A stretch of DNA of 60,785 nucleotides, from NCBI GenBank assembly GCA_947496465.1, contig CANMCX010000021.1, positions 1 through 60,785 of the forward strand. Direction: 5' to 3'. Source of the DNA: Marinifilum_A sediminis. GTDB lineage: Bacteria; Bacteroidota; Bacteroidia; Bacteroidales; Marinifilaceae. Under the pieces are notes generated by a model that saw nothing but the letters and a program-made list of their open reading frames with translations, was not told the origin of the DNA and ran no database searches. Below are positions 44,884-53,132 of the stretch, in pieces. Position 1 is the stretch's first letter. Every line of letters starts with the position of its first letter. Made by a program: the position numbers and the translations under genes.

Positions 44884-47349
44884 ATGGAAAGCAATGAACA
44901 ACTCGAACTAGCGCATAAGTTTGTTCGAAATACCAACACAACTATATTCTTAACCGGTAAGGCAGGGACAGGTAAAACAACATTTTTACGACAGCTAAAA
45001 GCTGAACTACCTAAACGAATGGTTGTTGTTGCTCCTACCGGAGTAGCTGCAATTAATGCCGGAGGTGTTACCATTCATTCCTTTTTTCAGTTGCCATTTG
45101 GTCCTATTCTTCCAGGACAAATCTTAAATGAAAAACAAAACGCAGCAGAATCTTCCGTTCGAAAATATCGCAAAGAAAAAATCAACTTAATAAAATCTCT
45201 TGATCTTCTGATTATTGATGAAATCAGTATGGTTAGAGCTGATTTATTGGATGGGATTGATGAAGTTTTACGAAAATTCAAGAATCGAAATTTACCTTTT
45301 GGTGGTGTTCAGATTTTAATGATTGGAGACTTACAGCAATTGCCTCCGGTTGTGAAAAATGAAGAGTGGAGTTTACTTCGTCAACATTACGAAACGGCTT
45401 TTTTCTTTAGTAGTAGAGCTTTTCGATCGGCACAACATATTAGTATTGAACTGAAACATGTTTACCGACAAAAAGATCAGAATTTTATTCAAATTTTGAA
45501 CGAAATCAGAAACAATCATCTCTCACATGCCTCTTTTCAAAAGCTTGAAAAAAGATATAAGCCTGAATTCGATACTGAAAAGGAAGATGGATATATTACG
45601 CTAACAACACACAATGCCAGAGCTCAGAAAATTAATGAGGAACGATTACAAAAATTAAAAGCCAAATCGCAAAGCTTCTCTGCAGTTGTCGATGGTCAAT
45701 TTCCCGAATACTCCTTTCCTACTGAAGAAAAATTGAACCTTAAAGTTGGTGCACAAGTCATGTTTGTAAAAAATGACAGTTCTCCAGAAAAGCTTTATTT
45801 CAATGGTAAAATTGGAACTGTAACAGGATTCGAAGACGATACGATATTGGTGAAATGTAAGGATGATGCTTCCGAAATTGAAGTTCATAAAGAAGAATGG
45901 CAAAGTATAAAATACAGCATCAACCAAGAATCTAAAGAAATTGAAGAAGATGTGGTTGGACAATTTACCCAGTATCCACTTAAAATGGCTTGGGCAATTA
46001 CCATTCACAAGAGTCAGGGCTTAACATTCGAAAAAGCTGTTATTGATGCCAATGCTGCATTTGCTCATGGACAGGTTTATGTGGCTTTGAGTCGTTGTAA
46101 AACTTTGGAAGGTCTGGTTTTAAAATCGAGATTAAGCGAAAGCGGAATTATTTGTGATCAATCGGTGTCCCAATTCACCAATTACATTGAAAATAATCCT
46201 CCAAAAGAGGAGCAGTTGGAAATTGCCAAAAGAAGTTTTCAGTTTCAACTTTTGGAAGAGCTTTTTATCTACTCCGAAATATTCAGACCTTATCGTAATC
46301 TGAACAAGCAATTACAGGATAATTTAAAAACTTTTCAAGGTAATCTGCCTGAAAAAGTAAAAGCTGGCTTTGCTTCTTTTCAAACCGATATTGTTGATAT
46401 AGCCGCTAAATTTATCCCAACATTAAAACGATATTGCCTCGGCAATGAAAAGTTGGACGAAAACAAAGAAGCACAAGATCGCCTAAAAAAAGCAAGCAAA
46501 TATTTTGTAGAAAAACTGGATCAGCACATTCTATCAATCTTAAACGATTATAGTTGTGAGACAGATAATCAAGCCATTCAGAAACTTATTAATGAATATC
46601 TTAAGCAGCTTCACGAAAATACGAGTGTTAAATCTGCTTGTTTAAAAGCCTGTTTAAATGGTTTTGATATTGAAACTTATCTCGATGTAAGAGCAAAAGC
46701 TCATCTCGAAAAATCTGGCTTTAGAACAAAACGAAAACGTGAGGTTGTTGATGAGAATGTGGAACATCCAAAATTGCTTCTGAGCTTGAAAAAATGGAGA
46801 AAAGATTTAGCAGATAAAATTAATGCGCCGGTCTTTTATATTGCTTCGCAAAGAAGTTTAGTTGATATAGCCAACCAACTGCCATGCACTACTGAACAGT
46901 TAAAATCGGTAAAAGGATTTGGGAAAAAGAAAATTGAACGATACGGTCAGGATGTAATCAAATTGGTAACCGATTACAGACAAGAAAAAGGTCTGGGTAT
47001 GCTAAATTTCTTTGAAACTCCTGAGCAAAAAGAAAAACCGAAAAAGAAAAAACAAGATACCAAGTTGATTAGCTTTGAATTGTATCAGGATGGTAAAAGT
47101 ATTCGTGAAATAGCTGCTTTTAGAGAACTAACAGCAACTACTATTGAAACTCATTTGGCACACTATGTAGGCTTGGGAATGTTAGATTTGAAAAATTTTG
47201 TTGAATCCAAAAAGATCAAGAAGATAAAAGAGCAGTTTAATATTCATGGACTAGAAAGTTTGAATCCTGTTAAAGAGGCTTTAGGAAAGGATTATTCATA
47301 TTCCGAAATCAGATACATTCAAGCCTTTTTAAAGAATACAAAACAATAA
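44884..47349 (+). CDS. Pif1-like helicase with HRDC and C-terminal helix-turn-helix
   Basis: An 821-aa SF1B helicase. Walker A GKAGTGKTT (about 25-33), Walker B LLIIDEISM, motif III GDLQQLPPV, and the late motif AWAITIHKSQGLTFEKAVID near 365. The helicase core ends near 440. After a helical linker, an HRDC-like domain (about 650-705, SLVDIANQLPCTTEQLKSVKGFGKKK) and an RQC/HTH_40-like segment (about 725-780, YQDGKSIREIAAFRELTATT) follow. This architecture is common in Bacteroidota and probably acts in resolving DNA structures or R-loops. It has no dedicated terminator before the tandem repeats. Confidence 0.9.
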   Translation: MESNEQLELAHKFVRNTNTTIFLTGKAGTGKTTFLRQLKAELPKRMVVVAPTGVAAINAGGVTIHSFFQLPFGPILPGQILNEKQNAAESSVRKYRKEKINLIKSLDLLIIDEISMVRADLLDGIDEVLRKFKNRNLPFGGVQILMIGDLQQLPPVVKNEEWSLLRQHYETAFFFSSRAFRSAQHISIELKHVYRQKDQNFIQILNEIRNNHLSHASFQKLEKRYKPEFDTEKEDGYITLTTHNARAQKINEERLQKLKAKSQSFSAVVDGQFPEYSFPTEEKLNLKVGAQVMFVKNDSSPEKLYFNGKIGTVTGFEDDTILVKCKDDASEIEVHKEEWQSIKYSINQESKEIEEDVVGQFTQYPLKMAWAITIHKSQGLTFEKAVIDANAAFAHGQVYVALSRCKTLEGLVLKSRLSESGIICDQSVSQFTNYIENNPPKEEQLEIAKRSFQFQLLEELFIYSEIFRPYRNLNKQLQDNLKTFQGNLPEKVKAGFASFQTDIVDIAAKFIPTLKRYCLGNEKLDENKEAQDRLKKASKYFVEKLDQHILSILNDYSCETDNQAIQKLINEYLKQLHENTSVKSACLKACLNGFDIETYLDVRAKAHLEKSGFRTKRKREVVDENVEHPKLLLSLKKWRKDLADKINAPVFYIASQRSLVDIANQLPCTTEQLKSVKGFGKKKIERYGQDVIKLVTDYRQEKGLGMLNFFETPEQKEKPKKKKQDTKLISFELYQDGKSIREIAAFRELTATTIETHLAHYVGLGMLDLKNFVESKKIKKIKEQFNIHGLESLNPVKEALGKDYSYSEIRYIQAFLKNTKQ

Positions 47350-47381
47350 ATTGATACTAAATCACTCATATTTAAGTTTCA

Positions 47382-47530
47382 TTAACTTTCATTCATACCA
47401 TTTAGCACAACTACCTCCTATATTTGTATCATACAAAACAGAGATGTTTTTTCATAGATTAGATTTAGGTTAGTAAATAGTGGTTAGAGAAAATCCCGGA
47501 CTTAACGAAGTTCGGGATTTTTCTTTGTGG
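47382..47530 (+). ncRNA. Tandem promoter-RNA-terminator unit, copy 1
   Basis: The first of three near-identical units (unit spacing about 214 bp). A 29-bp upstream box beginning TTAACTTTCATTC is identical in all copies. The -7 element is TATATTTG (47419-47426). A nine-codon ORF spans 47444-47473 (MFFHRLDLG), and a terminator hairpin (AAATCCCGGACTT with AAGTTCGGGATTT, loop AACG) with a T tail is at 47491-47522. The predicted RNA is about 90 nt. It is either a small RNA gene or an orphan leader peptide/attenuator cassette. Confidence 0.6.
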
Positions 47531-47596
47531 TAATTTCAATTCAACTTCTCTTTCATCTTACTTTCTGATCCTCAAACCAATCACTTTTAAGCTTCC

Positions 47597-47750
47597 TTAA
47601 CTTTCATTCATACCATTTAGCACAATTATCACCTACATTTGTTACATACAAAAAACAGAGAATGTTTTTTCATAGATTAGATTTAGGTTAGTAAATAGTG
47701 GTTAGAGAAAATCCCGGACTTAACGAAGTTCGGGATTTTTCTTTGTGGTC
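47597..47750 (+). ncRNA. Tandem promoter-RNA-terminator unit, copy 2
   Basis: The second unit. The -7 element is TACATTTG (47634-47641): the two n positions changed while TA..TTTG is kept. The nine-codon ORF is at 47662-47691 and the terminator at 47708-47740. Everything from the ATG to the terminator tail is identical to copy 1, while the spacer and early transcript differ. Confidence 0.6.
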
Positions 47751-47809
47751 TATTCAATTTCTCTCTCATCTTACTTTCTGATTCCCAAACCAATCACTTT
47801 TAAGATTCC

Positions 47810-47960
47810 TTAACTTTCATTCATACCATTTAGCACAACTACCTCCTATATTTGTATCATACAAAACAGAGATGTTTTTTCATAGATTAGATTTAGGTTA
47901 GTAAATAGTGGTTAGAGAAAATCCCGGGCTTAACGAAGTTCGGGATTTTTCTTTGTGGTC
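47810..47960 (+). ncRNA. Tandem promoter-RNA-terminator unit, copy 3
   Basis: The third unit. -7 element TATATTTG (47847-47854), nine-codon ORF 47872-47901, terminator 47918-47950. It differs from copy 1 in the terminator stem by one A to G change, which turns an A-T pair into G-T and keeps the helix. It ends 27 bp before the promoter of the MarR gene. Confidence 0.6.
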
Positions 47961-47976
47961 TATTTATATCAAATAC

Positions 47977-47988
47977 TTGTCATGACAA
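47977..47988. promoter_or_regulatory. Operator 1: perfect 12-bp palindrome
   Basis: TTGTCATGACAA covers the -33 TTG of the MarR promoter. It is identical to operator 2, and the centres are 26 bp apart. Confidence 0.75.
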
Positions 47989-48005
47989 ATTATTTTATAT
48001 ATTTG
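47977..48005 (+). promoter_or_regulatory. Promoter of the MarR operon
   Basis: TTG (47977-47979), 18 bp, then TATATTTG (47998-48005). Transcription would start near 48012. Each element is part of a TTGTCATGACAA palindrome. Confidence 0.75.
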
Positions 48006-48014
48006 TCATGACAA
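48003..48014. promoter_or_regulatory. Operator 2: perfect 12-bp palindrome
   Basis: TTGTCATGACAA covers the end of the -7 element and the predicted transcription start. An upstream ATG at 48008 lies inside it, which argues that translation begins at 48026 instead. Confidence 0.75.
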
Positions 48015-48025
48015 ACATATGCAAT

Positions 48026-48472
48026 ATGGAAAAGATAAATCTTGAAACATCAGTAAATCACCACATTGCCATTAGTGCAATCATGATAAAACGAGTGTTT
48101 TTTAAAATATTAAGTAATAATAAGCTGGATATTACTCCTGAACAATGGAATATTCTATATCATCTTTCAGAAGCAGATGGAATGACTATTGGAGAGCTTA
48201 GTGATCGTATCTATAAAGATATGGCAAATACAAGCAGAATGACCCAGAAATTGGAATCGGCTGCTTACATCGAAAAAAGAAGAGATAATACTGACAAGAG
48301 AATATTCAAATTATTTATTACCGATAAAGGCAAAAAACTTAACACACAACTTCATCAATGTGCCTTTGAATCAACTAATGTTGCAACAAAAGGAATGGAT
48401 GAACAGACCAAAGAAATAATGGTTAAAAACCTTAAGCAAGTTATTTTAAACACAGAGAAATTTTTAAAATAA
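48026..48472 (+). CDS. MarR-family transcriptional regulator
   Basis: A 148-aa winged-helix regulator from ATG 48026 (MEKINLETS). The fold is typical: dimerisation helices at both ends, the HTH with MTIGELSDRIYKDMANTSRMTQKLESAAYIEKRR, and the wing DNTDKRIFKLFITDKGKKL, which keeps the D-x-R of the MarR wing. It probably binds the two palindromes at its own promoter and represses itself and the downstream membrane gene, with release by a small ligand or oxidation (no Cys in the HTH). Confidence 0.93.
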   Translation: MEKINLETSVNHHIAISAIMIKRVFFKILSNNKLDITPEQWNILYHLSEADGMTIGELSDRIYKDMANTSRMTQKLESAAYIEKRRDNTDKRIFKLFITDKGKKLNTQLHQCAFESTNVATKGMDEQTKEIMVKNLKQVILNTEKFLK

Positions 48473-48477
48473 AAACC

Positions 48478-48984
48478 ATGAAACAATTATCGGTAACACA
48501 AAAAAAATGGCTAAAATCAATACATTTAATTGCAGCAGGTGTATGGATCACAACAGGATTAATCATGTTTTTAGTACAGTTCATGAACGATGATATCAAA
48601 ACTGGAGATCAACTTCATCTGATGAATCAAATCATCCATTTTATTGATATGAAAATATTAGTTCCTTCAGCTATCCTTTGTTTATTAACTGGTTGGATGT
48701 ATTCTCAATTTACCAAATGGGGTTATTTTAAACACGCTTGGCTGATATTTAAATGGATCATTACAGTTCTCATTATAGTTCTTGGCACCATTTACTCAGG
48801 TCCATGGATTGAAAAACTTGTTCTCATTTCTGGAGAAATCGGATTAGACTCTTTACATGATGCAGATTACCAATGGTATGAAAATTCACAAAATATTATG
48901 GGTGTCTGTATGACTGGAACACTCATTGTGAGCATTTTTATATCCATTTTTAAACCTGGTAAGTCAAAAAAGAAAACATCTTAA
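48478..48984 (+). CDS. DUF2269-like integral membrane protein
   Basis: A 168-aa protein with four membrane helices (about 12-32, 55-75, 83-105 and 138-160). The start KKWLKSIHLIAAGVWITTGLIMFL resembles DUF2269-type proteins, whose first helix carries a conserved His-x3-A-x2-W. The family has no established role. It lies 5 bp after marR, so it is the direct target of that regulator and may take part in handling the inducing compound. Confidence 0.72.
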   Translation: MKQLSVTQKKWLKSIHLIAAGVWITTGLIMFLVQFMNDDIKTGDQLHLMNQIIHFIDMKILVPSAILCLLTGWMYSQFTKWGYFKHAWLIFKWIITVLIIVLGTIYSGPWIEKLVLISGEIGLDSLHDADYQWYENSQNIMGVCMTGTLIVSIFISIFKPGKSKKKTS

Positions 48985-49090
48985 TAGCTTTATAAATTTT
49001 CTATGCAAATAATGATCCTGATAGCGCTTCTAAAACTTGTATTTGCAAAGCAAAATTACTTTATTTGTATTCATTTTAAATAACAAAACT

Positions 49091-49285
49091 ATGAGTCAAA
49101 TAGAATCCCCTTGTATAAAAATATGTCGTCAAGATAGTAACGGTGTTTGTTTCGGATGCCAAAGAACTACAGAAGAAATTGGTAACTGGTCACTTTACAC
49201 AAATGATGAAAAGAAAAAGGTCGTAAAAAAAGCAGGAAAAAGAACTAATGCTCCAGATACTTCAACAGGAGTCTTTTTCAGATAA
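49091..49285 (+). CDS. DUF1289 protein, small cysteine-rich
   Basis: A 64-aa protein from ATG 49091; the frame is open 18 codons upstream but the family starts at MSQIESP. SPCIKICRQDSNGVCFGCQRTTEEI plus W and a downstream DEKKKV helix match DUF1289, with four Cys (C-x3-C...C-x2-C) that probably bind metal. The role is unknown. A following Lys-rich tail is longer than usual. Confidence 0.85.
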   Translation: MSQIESPCIKICRQDSNGVCFGCQRTTEEIGNWSLYTNDEKKKVVKKAGKRTNAPDTSTGVFFR

Positions 49286-49355
49286 ATTAATTTACTCACC
49301 TTAATCTTATTACAACGATTTATATTAACTTTATCATCCTTTTAAAATTTTCAAA

Positions 49356-51092
49356 ATGAGAAAAAGTTATATTTATTTTTTACTGATTTCCATTGTACTA
49401 TTCAGTTCTTGTGCGCCTAAAAAAGCAGATCAAGTAAAACTGACGATTATGGGAACCAGTGATGTACATGGTGCTCTTTTCCCATACGATTTGGTAAACG
49501 ATAGAGAAACTCAAACCTCTTTAGCACAAGTTTATTCCTATGTAAATCAAGAACGAGAAAACGGTGAATCAGAAGTTATTCTTTTAGATAATGGAGATAT
49601 CCTTCAAGGAGATCCATTGGTTTACTACTCAAATTTTGAGAAAACAGAAACCAAGCACATTTGTGCCGATGTTATGAATTTCATGGGCTATAATGCTGCT
49701 ACTGTTGGAAATCATGACATTGAGCCAGGACATGCTGTTTACGATAAGCTGATAAACGAACTCGCATTTCCTTGGTTGGCTGCCAATGCAGTTAAAAATT
49801 CCGATGGGAAACCATATTTCCAACCTTATACTATTATTGAGAAAAAAGGAGCTAAAATTGCAGTTTTAGGCTTAATTACTCCTGCTATTCCTAAATGGTT
49901 ACCGGAAAAAATCTGGTCGGGAATGCATTTTGAACCAATGGTTGAATCTGCAAAGAAATGGATCAAAATTATTGAAGAGAAGGAAAAACCTGATTTTGTA
50001 ATCGGCTTATTTCATTCTGGTGCCGGTGAAGAACATGAGGCTAATCGAGTAAATCCTGAGAATGCTTCTATTTTGGTTGCCCAAAAAGTATCTGGTATTG
50101 ATATGGTAATTTGTGGTCACGATCATCACGAACAAATTGTTTGGGTCGAAAATCCAAATCAAGAAAAGGTTTTGGTGATTAATCCAAAAAGCAGAGCAAA
50201 GTTCATAGCAGAAGTAGAGGTAGATTTGACATGGAATTCTGCTGAAAACAAATATGAGAAAAAATTAAAACCAAATTTAGTTAAAGTTGCTGAATTGGAT
50301 CAATCAAAAGCATATGTGGATCATTTCCAGCCTTTATTTCAGGAAGTAGAAGCTTATGTGTCAAGACAAGTTGGAACATTTCAAAAAAGCATATCGACCA
50401 AAGATGCAATGTTCGGAGATTCTAAATTCATCGATTTAATCCAGAACATTCAAATGGATTTGGCTGATGCCGAAATTTCTTTTGCTGCTCCCCTATCCTA
50501 CAATGCAACTATCGATTCAGGTGATTTGCAGGTACGCGATTTGTTTAAATTGTATCGATTCGAGAATTTGCTTTATACCATGAATTTAACAGGTCAAGAG
50601 GTGAAAGATTTCCTTGAATTCAGTTATAAAGACTGGTTTCAACAAATGAAATCAGCAAATGATCCAATGTTATTTATCTCAACTACTGAGAATGGTAGTC
50701 GACTAAGTACCATGTTTTTCAATTACGATTCTGCCGAAGGAATCGATTATACGGTTGATATTTCTAAACCTTACGGTGAAAGAATCAATATTACAGGAAT
50801 GAGTTCTGGTGAGAAATTCGATACCAATAAAACTTACCGTGTAGCATTAAATTCATATCGTGGTAATGGTGGTGGTAATCACTTAACAGAAGGTTCTGGT
50901 TTAAGCAAAGAAGAACTAACATCGCGATTAATTAATTCTACAACTAAAGATCTTCGTTACTATTTAATGAAGTGGATAGAAAAAAAGGGAACAGTTGACA
51001 TTCAATGCAACCAAAACTGGACTGTACTTCCTGTAAAATGGCATGCAACAGCTAGTAAAAGAGAATATGAATTGCTGTACGGAAAAAAATAA
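49356..51092 (+). CDS. 5'-nucleotidase/2',3'-cyclic phosphodiesterase-like lipoprotein
   Basis: A 578-aa lipoprotein with its lipobox at about C19 (LFSSC). The calcineurin-like metallophosphatase domain has GTSDVHG (about 33-39), DNGDILQGDP, GNHDIE and VICGHDHH, which supply the two-metal ligands. The C-terminal 5_nucleotid_C domain begins near 330 and contains SYRGNGGGNHL, the aromatic/Gly substrate loop. It probably releases nucleosides and phosphate from nucleotides in the periplasm or at the cell surface. It is monocistronic, followed by a terminator hairpin. Confidence 0.92.
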   Translation: MRKSYIYFLLISIVLFSSCAPKKADQVKLTIMGTSDVHGALFPYDLVNDRETQTSLAQVYSYVNQERENGESEVILLDNGDILQGDPLVYYSNFEKTETKHICADVMNFMGYNAATVGNHDIEPGHAVYDKLINELAFPWLAANAVKNSDGKPYFQPYTIIEKKGAKIAVLGLITPAIPKWLPEKIWSGMHFEPMVESAKKWIKIIEEKEKPDFVIGLFHSGAGEEHEANRVNPENASILVAQKVSGIDMVICGHDHHEQIVWVENPNQEKVLVINPKSRAKFIAEVEVDLTWNSAENKYEKKLKPNLVKVAELDQSKAYVDHFQPLFQEVEAYVSRQVGTFQKSISTKDAMFGDSKFIDLIQNIQMDLADAEISFAAPLSYNATIDSGDLQVRDLFKLYRFENLLYTMNLTGQEVKDFLEFSYKDWFQQMKSANDPMLFISTTENGSRLSTMFFNYDSAEGIDYTVDISKPYGERINITGMSSGEKFDTNKTYRVALNSYRGNGGGNHLTEGSGLSKEELTSRLINSTTKDLRYYLMKWIEKKGTVDIQCNQNWTVLPVKWHATASKREYELLYGKK

Positions 51093-51095
51093 TAT

Positions 51096-51284
51096 TTAAC
51101 CACAAAGTACACTCTAAGGATTTTCACAAAGTCTCACAAAGGAATATTTGGTTCTTTTGTGAGACTTTTCTATTTTGAATTTACATGTCTAGTATCTGTG
51201 AGATGCTAGACATATTATAAACTTCGTGACCTAGATATTACTTCGTGCTCCTTGGTGAAGTACTTTGTTATCCTTGGTGGTTAA
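51096..51284. repeat. Compound palindromic intergenic element
   Basis: Outer arms TTAACCAC...CAAAGTAC (51096-51110) and GTACTTTG...GTGGTTAA (51260-51284) enclose two hairpins: 51128-51140 with 51156-51168 (13 bp perfect) and 51185-51197 with 51201-51213 (13 bp, one G-T). The first hairpin ends in TTTT and probably terminates the nucleotidase transcript. The whole resembles a miniature palindromic (MITE/BIME-like) element. Confidence 0.55.
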
Positions 51285-51293
51285 GATATAAGA

Positions 51294-52094
51294 CTAGCAT
51301 TCGTAAATTATTCTAAAAATCTCCCGTAAACATTCCTGACGCTGCTCAATAAAGCCCATGTGACCTGAAGTTTGCAATACAAAAGGAGTTAAGTTATTCT
51401 CCTTTGCTATTTGTCCCGCTACCTGAAAAGGAATAAAATTATCCATCTTCCCGATGATACTCACTTTAGGCATATCCAAAGCTTTAACTACATGATTTCG
51501 GTCTGGTCTATCCATCATTGCTTCCAAAGCTGCAATAATACCTTTATCAGAAGTTTTGCAGGCTATTTCAGTAATTCTGTCAATTTCGTGTGCAAACTTA
51601 TCTAAATTGCGATTCGAGAAGGTATTCGGGATACTCGTTTTACAAATCAGTTCCTTTTTACCTTTACGAACCAATGCAATTTCTTTTTTTCTATTTGCTT
51701 TTTTCTCTTCTGTATCAGGATTGGGTGAAGAATGAAACAAACAGAAACTCTCCAACTTTTCCACATATTTATCCGCATAAGCCAAAGCTACATAACCACC
51801 CATAGAGTGACCAGCAATATTTATCTTTTCTAACTTAAGATGTGATGCCAAAGCATCAACGGCATCAGCCATATCATCAACGCTACATTTTTCAGTCTTT
51901 AATTCCGATAAACCATGACCTGGAAGATCGACAGTTATTACACGCGCCAATCTTGATAAATCATTGGCAAATGTTTCGAATGTTTCGATTGATTCAAGGT
52001 ATCCGTGTAAGAGTAAAACGGTATTTCCTTTTCCTTTATCTCTAAATCGAAGACTATAATTATCTAATTCTAAATATTGATCAATCTTACTCAT
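51294..52094 (-). CDS. Alpha/beta hydrolase
   Basis: A 266-aa alpha/beta hydrolase. The nucleophile elbow is GHSMGG with S97, the oxyanion region is HGYLES, the acid is D218 in IGKMDNFIP and the base is H245 in SGHMGF. The cap (about 120-200) is Lys-rich and helical. It has no signal peptide, so it is cytoplasmic. The family is broad (esterases, lipases, C-C hydrolases), and the substrate cannot be predicted. It is convergent with the nucleotidase gene. Confidence 0.88.
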   Translation of the reverse strand: MSKIDQYLELDNYSLRFRDKGKGNTVLLLHGYLESIETFETFANDLSRLARVITVDLPGHGLSELKTEKCSVDDMADAVDALASHLKLEKINIAGHSMGGYVALAYADKYVEKLESFCLFHSSPNPDTEEKKANRKKEIALVRKGKKELICKTSIPNTFSNRNLDKFAHEIDRITEIACKTSDKGIIAALEAMMDRPDRNHVVKALDMPKVSIIGKMDNFIPFQVAGQIAKENNLTPFVLQTSGHMGFIEQRQECLREIFRIIYEC

Positions 52095-52364
52095 GTATGT
52101 AAAAGCCTTTATTTTAGGGTGAATTTCGATTGCAAACTGTTGGTTTATTACTTCAGCATTCTAAATTAAAACAATATCTCAAAAGCTTGTTCTATAACAT
52201 ACAAATATTTAATAAATTGCGATGCTTTCAGAAAAACCATTAAGGAATTTATTCTCTAATTGGTTTGTAGTTAGATTTATAACTAGCTTTATATTAGTAA
52301 AAATCTAAGGATCTGAAATATAGGATTGACATAGAATCAATCTAAATAAATTATATATGTTCCT
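52095..52364. other. Intergenic region upstream of sdhC
   Basis: 270 bp between divergent genes, containing the unassigned promoter of the hydrolase gene. No ORF, strong hairpin or repeat is seen. Confidence 0.4.
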
Positions 52365-52369
52365 AAATA

Positions 52370-52400
52370 TTGTTTCAGGATTAGGGAGCATCTACATTTG
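52370..52400 (+). promoter_or_regulatory. Promoter of sdhCAB
   Basis: TTG (52370-52372), a 20-bp spacer, and TACATTTG (52393-52400) give a full Bacteroidota promoter, about 48 nt of leader before sdhC. Confidence 0.8.
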
Positions 52401-52454
52401 CGTTGATTATAGAGTTAAGTTTATAATAAACAGTCTAATTAAATCTTTAAACTT

Positions 52455-53111
52455 ATGAGCAGTGTTTTAAGTTCATCTATTGGGAAGAAGTTGGTAATGA
52501 GTTTATCAGGTCTTTTTCTTGTACTATTTATTTTAGTGCACCTGATATTGAACTCTTTCTTGATGTTTGACAGTACAGGAGAGTTATTCAATGCGGGAGC
52601 GCACTTTATGGCAATGCCAGTCATTCGCTTCGGATTACAGCCAGTTTTGTTTGGTGGTTTCATTATCCATATCATTTATGCGATAATTTTAACACTTAAA
52701 AACCAAAAGGCTCGTCCACAAAAGTATGCTACTCAAAACTTGGGTAACAGTAGTACTTGGTCTTCACGAAACATGTTTGTTTTGGGTGGTCTTGTATTGG
52801 TTTTCATCGTTATGCACTTGATGCATTTCTTTGTACCAATTCAGATTCAAGGAAACGTACATGATGATTATCAATTGGTAAAAAGCCTTTTTACTAATGG
52901 TTCAATGGGACTGGTTTACACCGGACTTTATGTAGTGGGAGCTATTTTATTAGGTCTTCACTTAGCACATGGTTTCTGGTCATCATTCCAATCAATCGGA
53001 ATGAGTAACAGCATCTGGAGAGCTCGTCTTGAAAAAGTGGGTTATTTCTACGCAATTTTTGTTGCTGCCGGATTTACCATTATTCCTTTGTACCTACACT
53101 TTTTTGCTTAA
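52455..53111 (+). CDS. sdhC: Succinate dehydrogenase/fumarate reductase cytochrome b subunit
   Basis: A 218-aa membrane anchor with five helices, as in the single-anchor diheme (type B) enzymes. Heme-ligand His candidates lie in LFILVHLILN, FGGFIIHIIYA, VFIVMHLMHFF and LGLHLAHGF. It carries quinone chemistry for SdhAB. In Bacteroidota this complex serves as succinate dehydrogenase or as fumarate reductase. Confidence 0.94.
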   Translation: MSSVLSSSIGKKLVMSLSGLFLVLFILVHLILNSFLMFDSTGELFNAGAHFMAMPVIRFGLQPVLFGGFIIHIIYAIILTLKNQKARPQKYATQNLGNSSTWSSRNMFVLGGLVLVFIVMHLMHFFVPIQIQGNVHDDYQLVKSLFTNGSMGLVYTGLYVVGAILLGLHLAHGFWSSFQSIGMSNSIWRARLEKVGYFYAIFVAAGFTIIPLYLHFFA

Positions 53112-53132
53112 TTGTTAATAATTAAAAAGGTT

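Noticed and set aside
45655..46008. 117-aa minus-strand ORF over the helicase gene
   Set aside because: Phe-rich shadow of the helicase core, with no independent support.
47382..47960. Possible CRISPR array because of three spaced repeats
   Set aside because: The repeats are about 150 bp, the linkers between them are themselves homologous, and no cas gene is nearby. Promoter and terminator elements explain the structure better.
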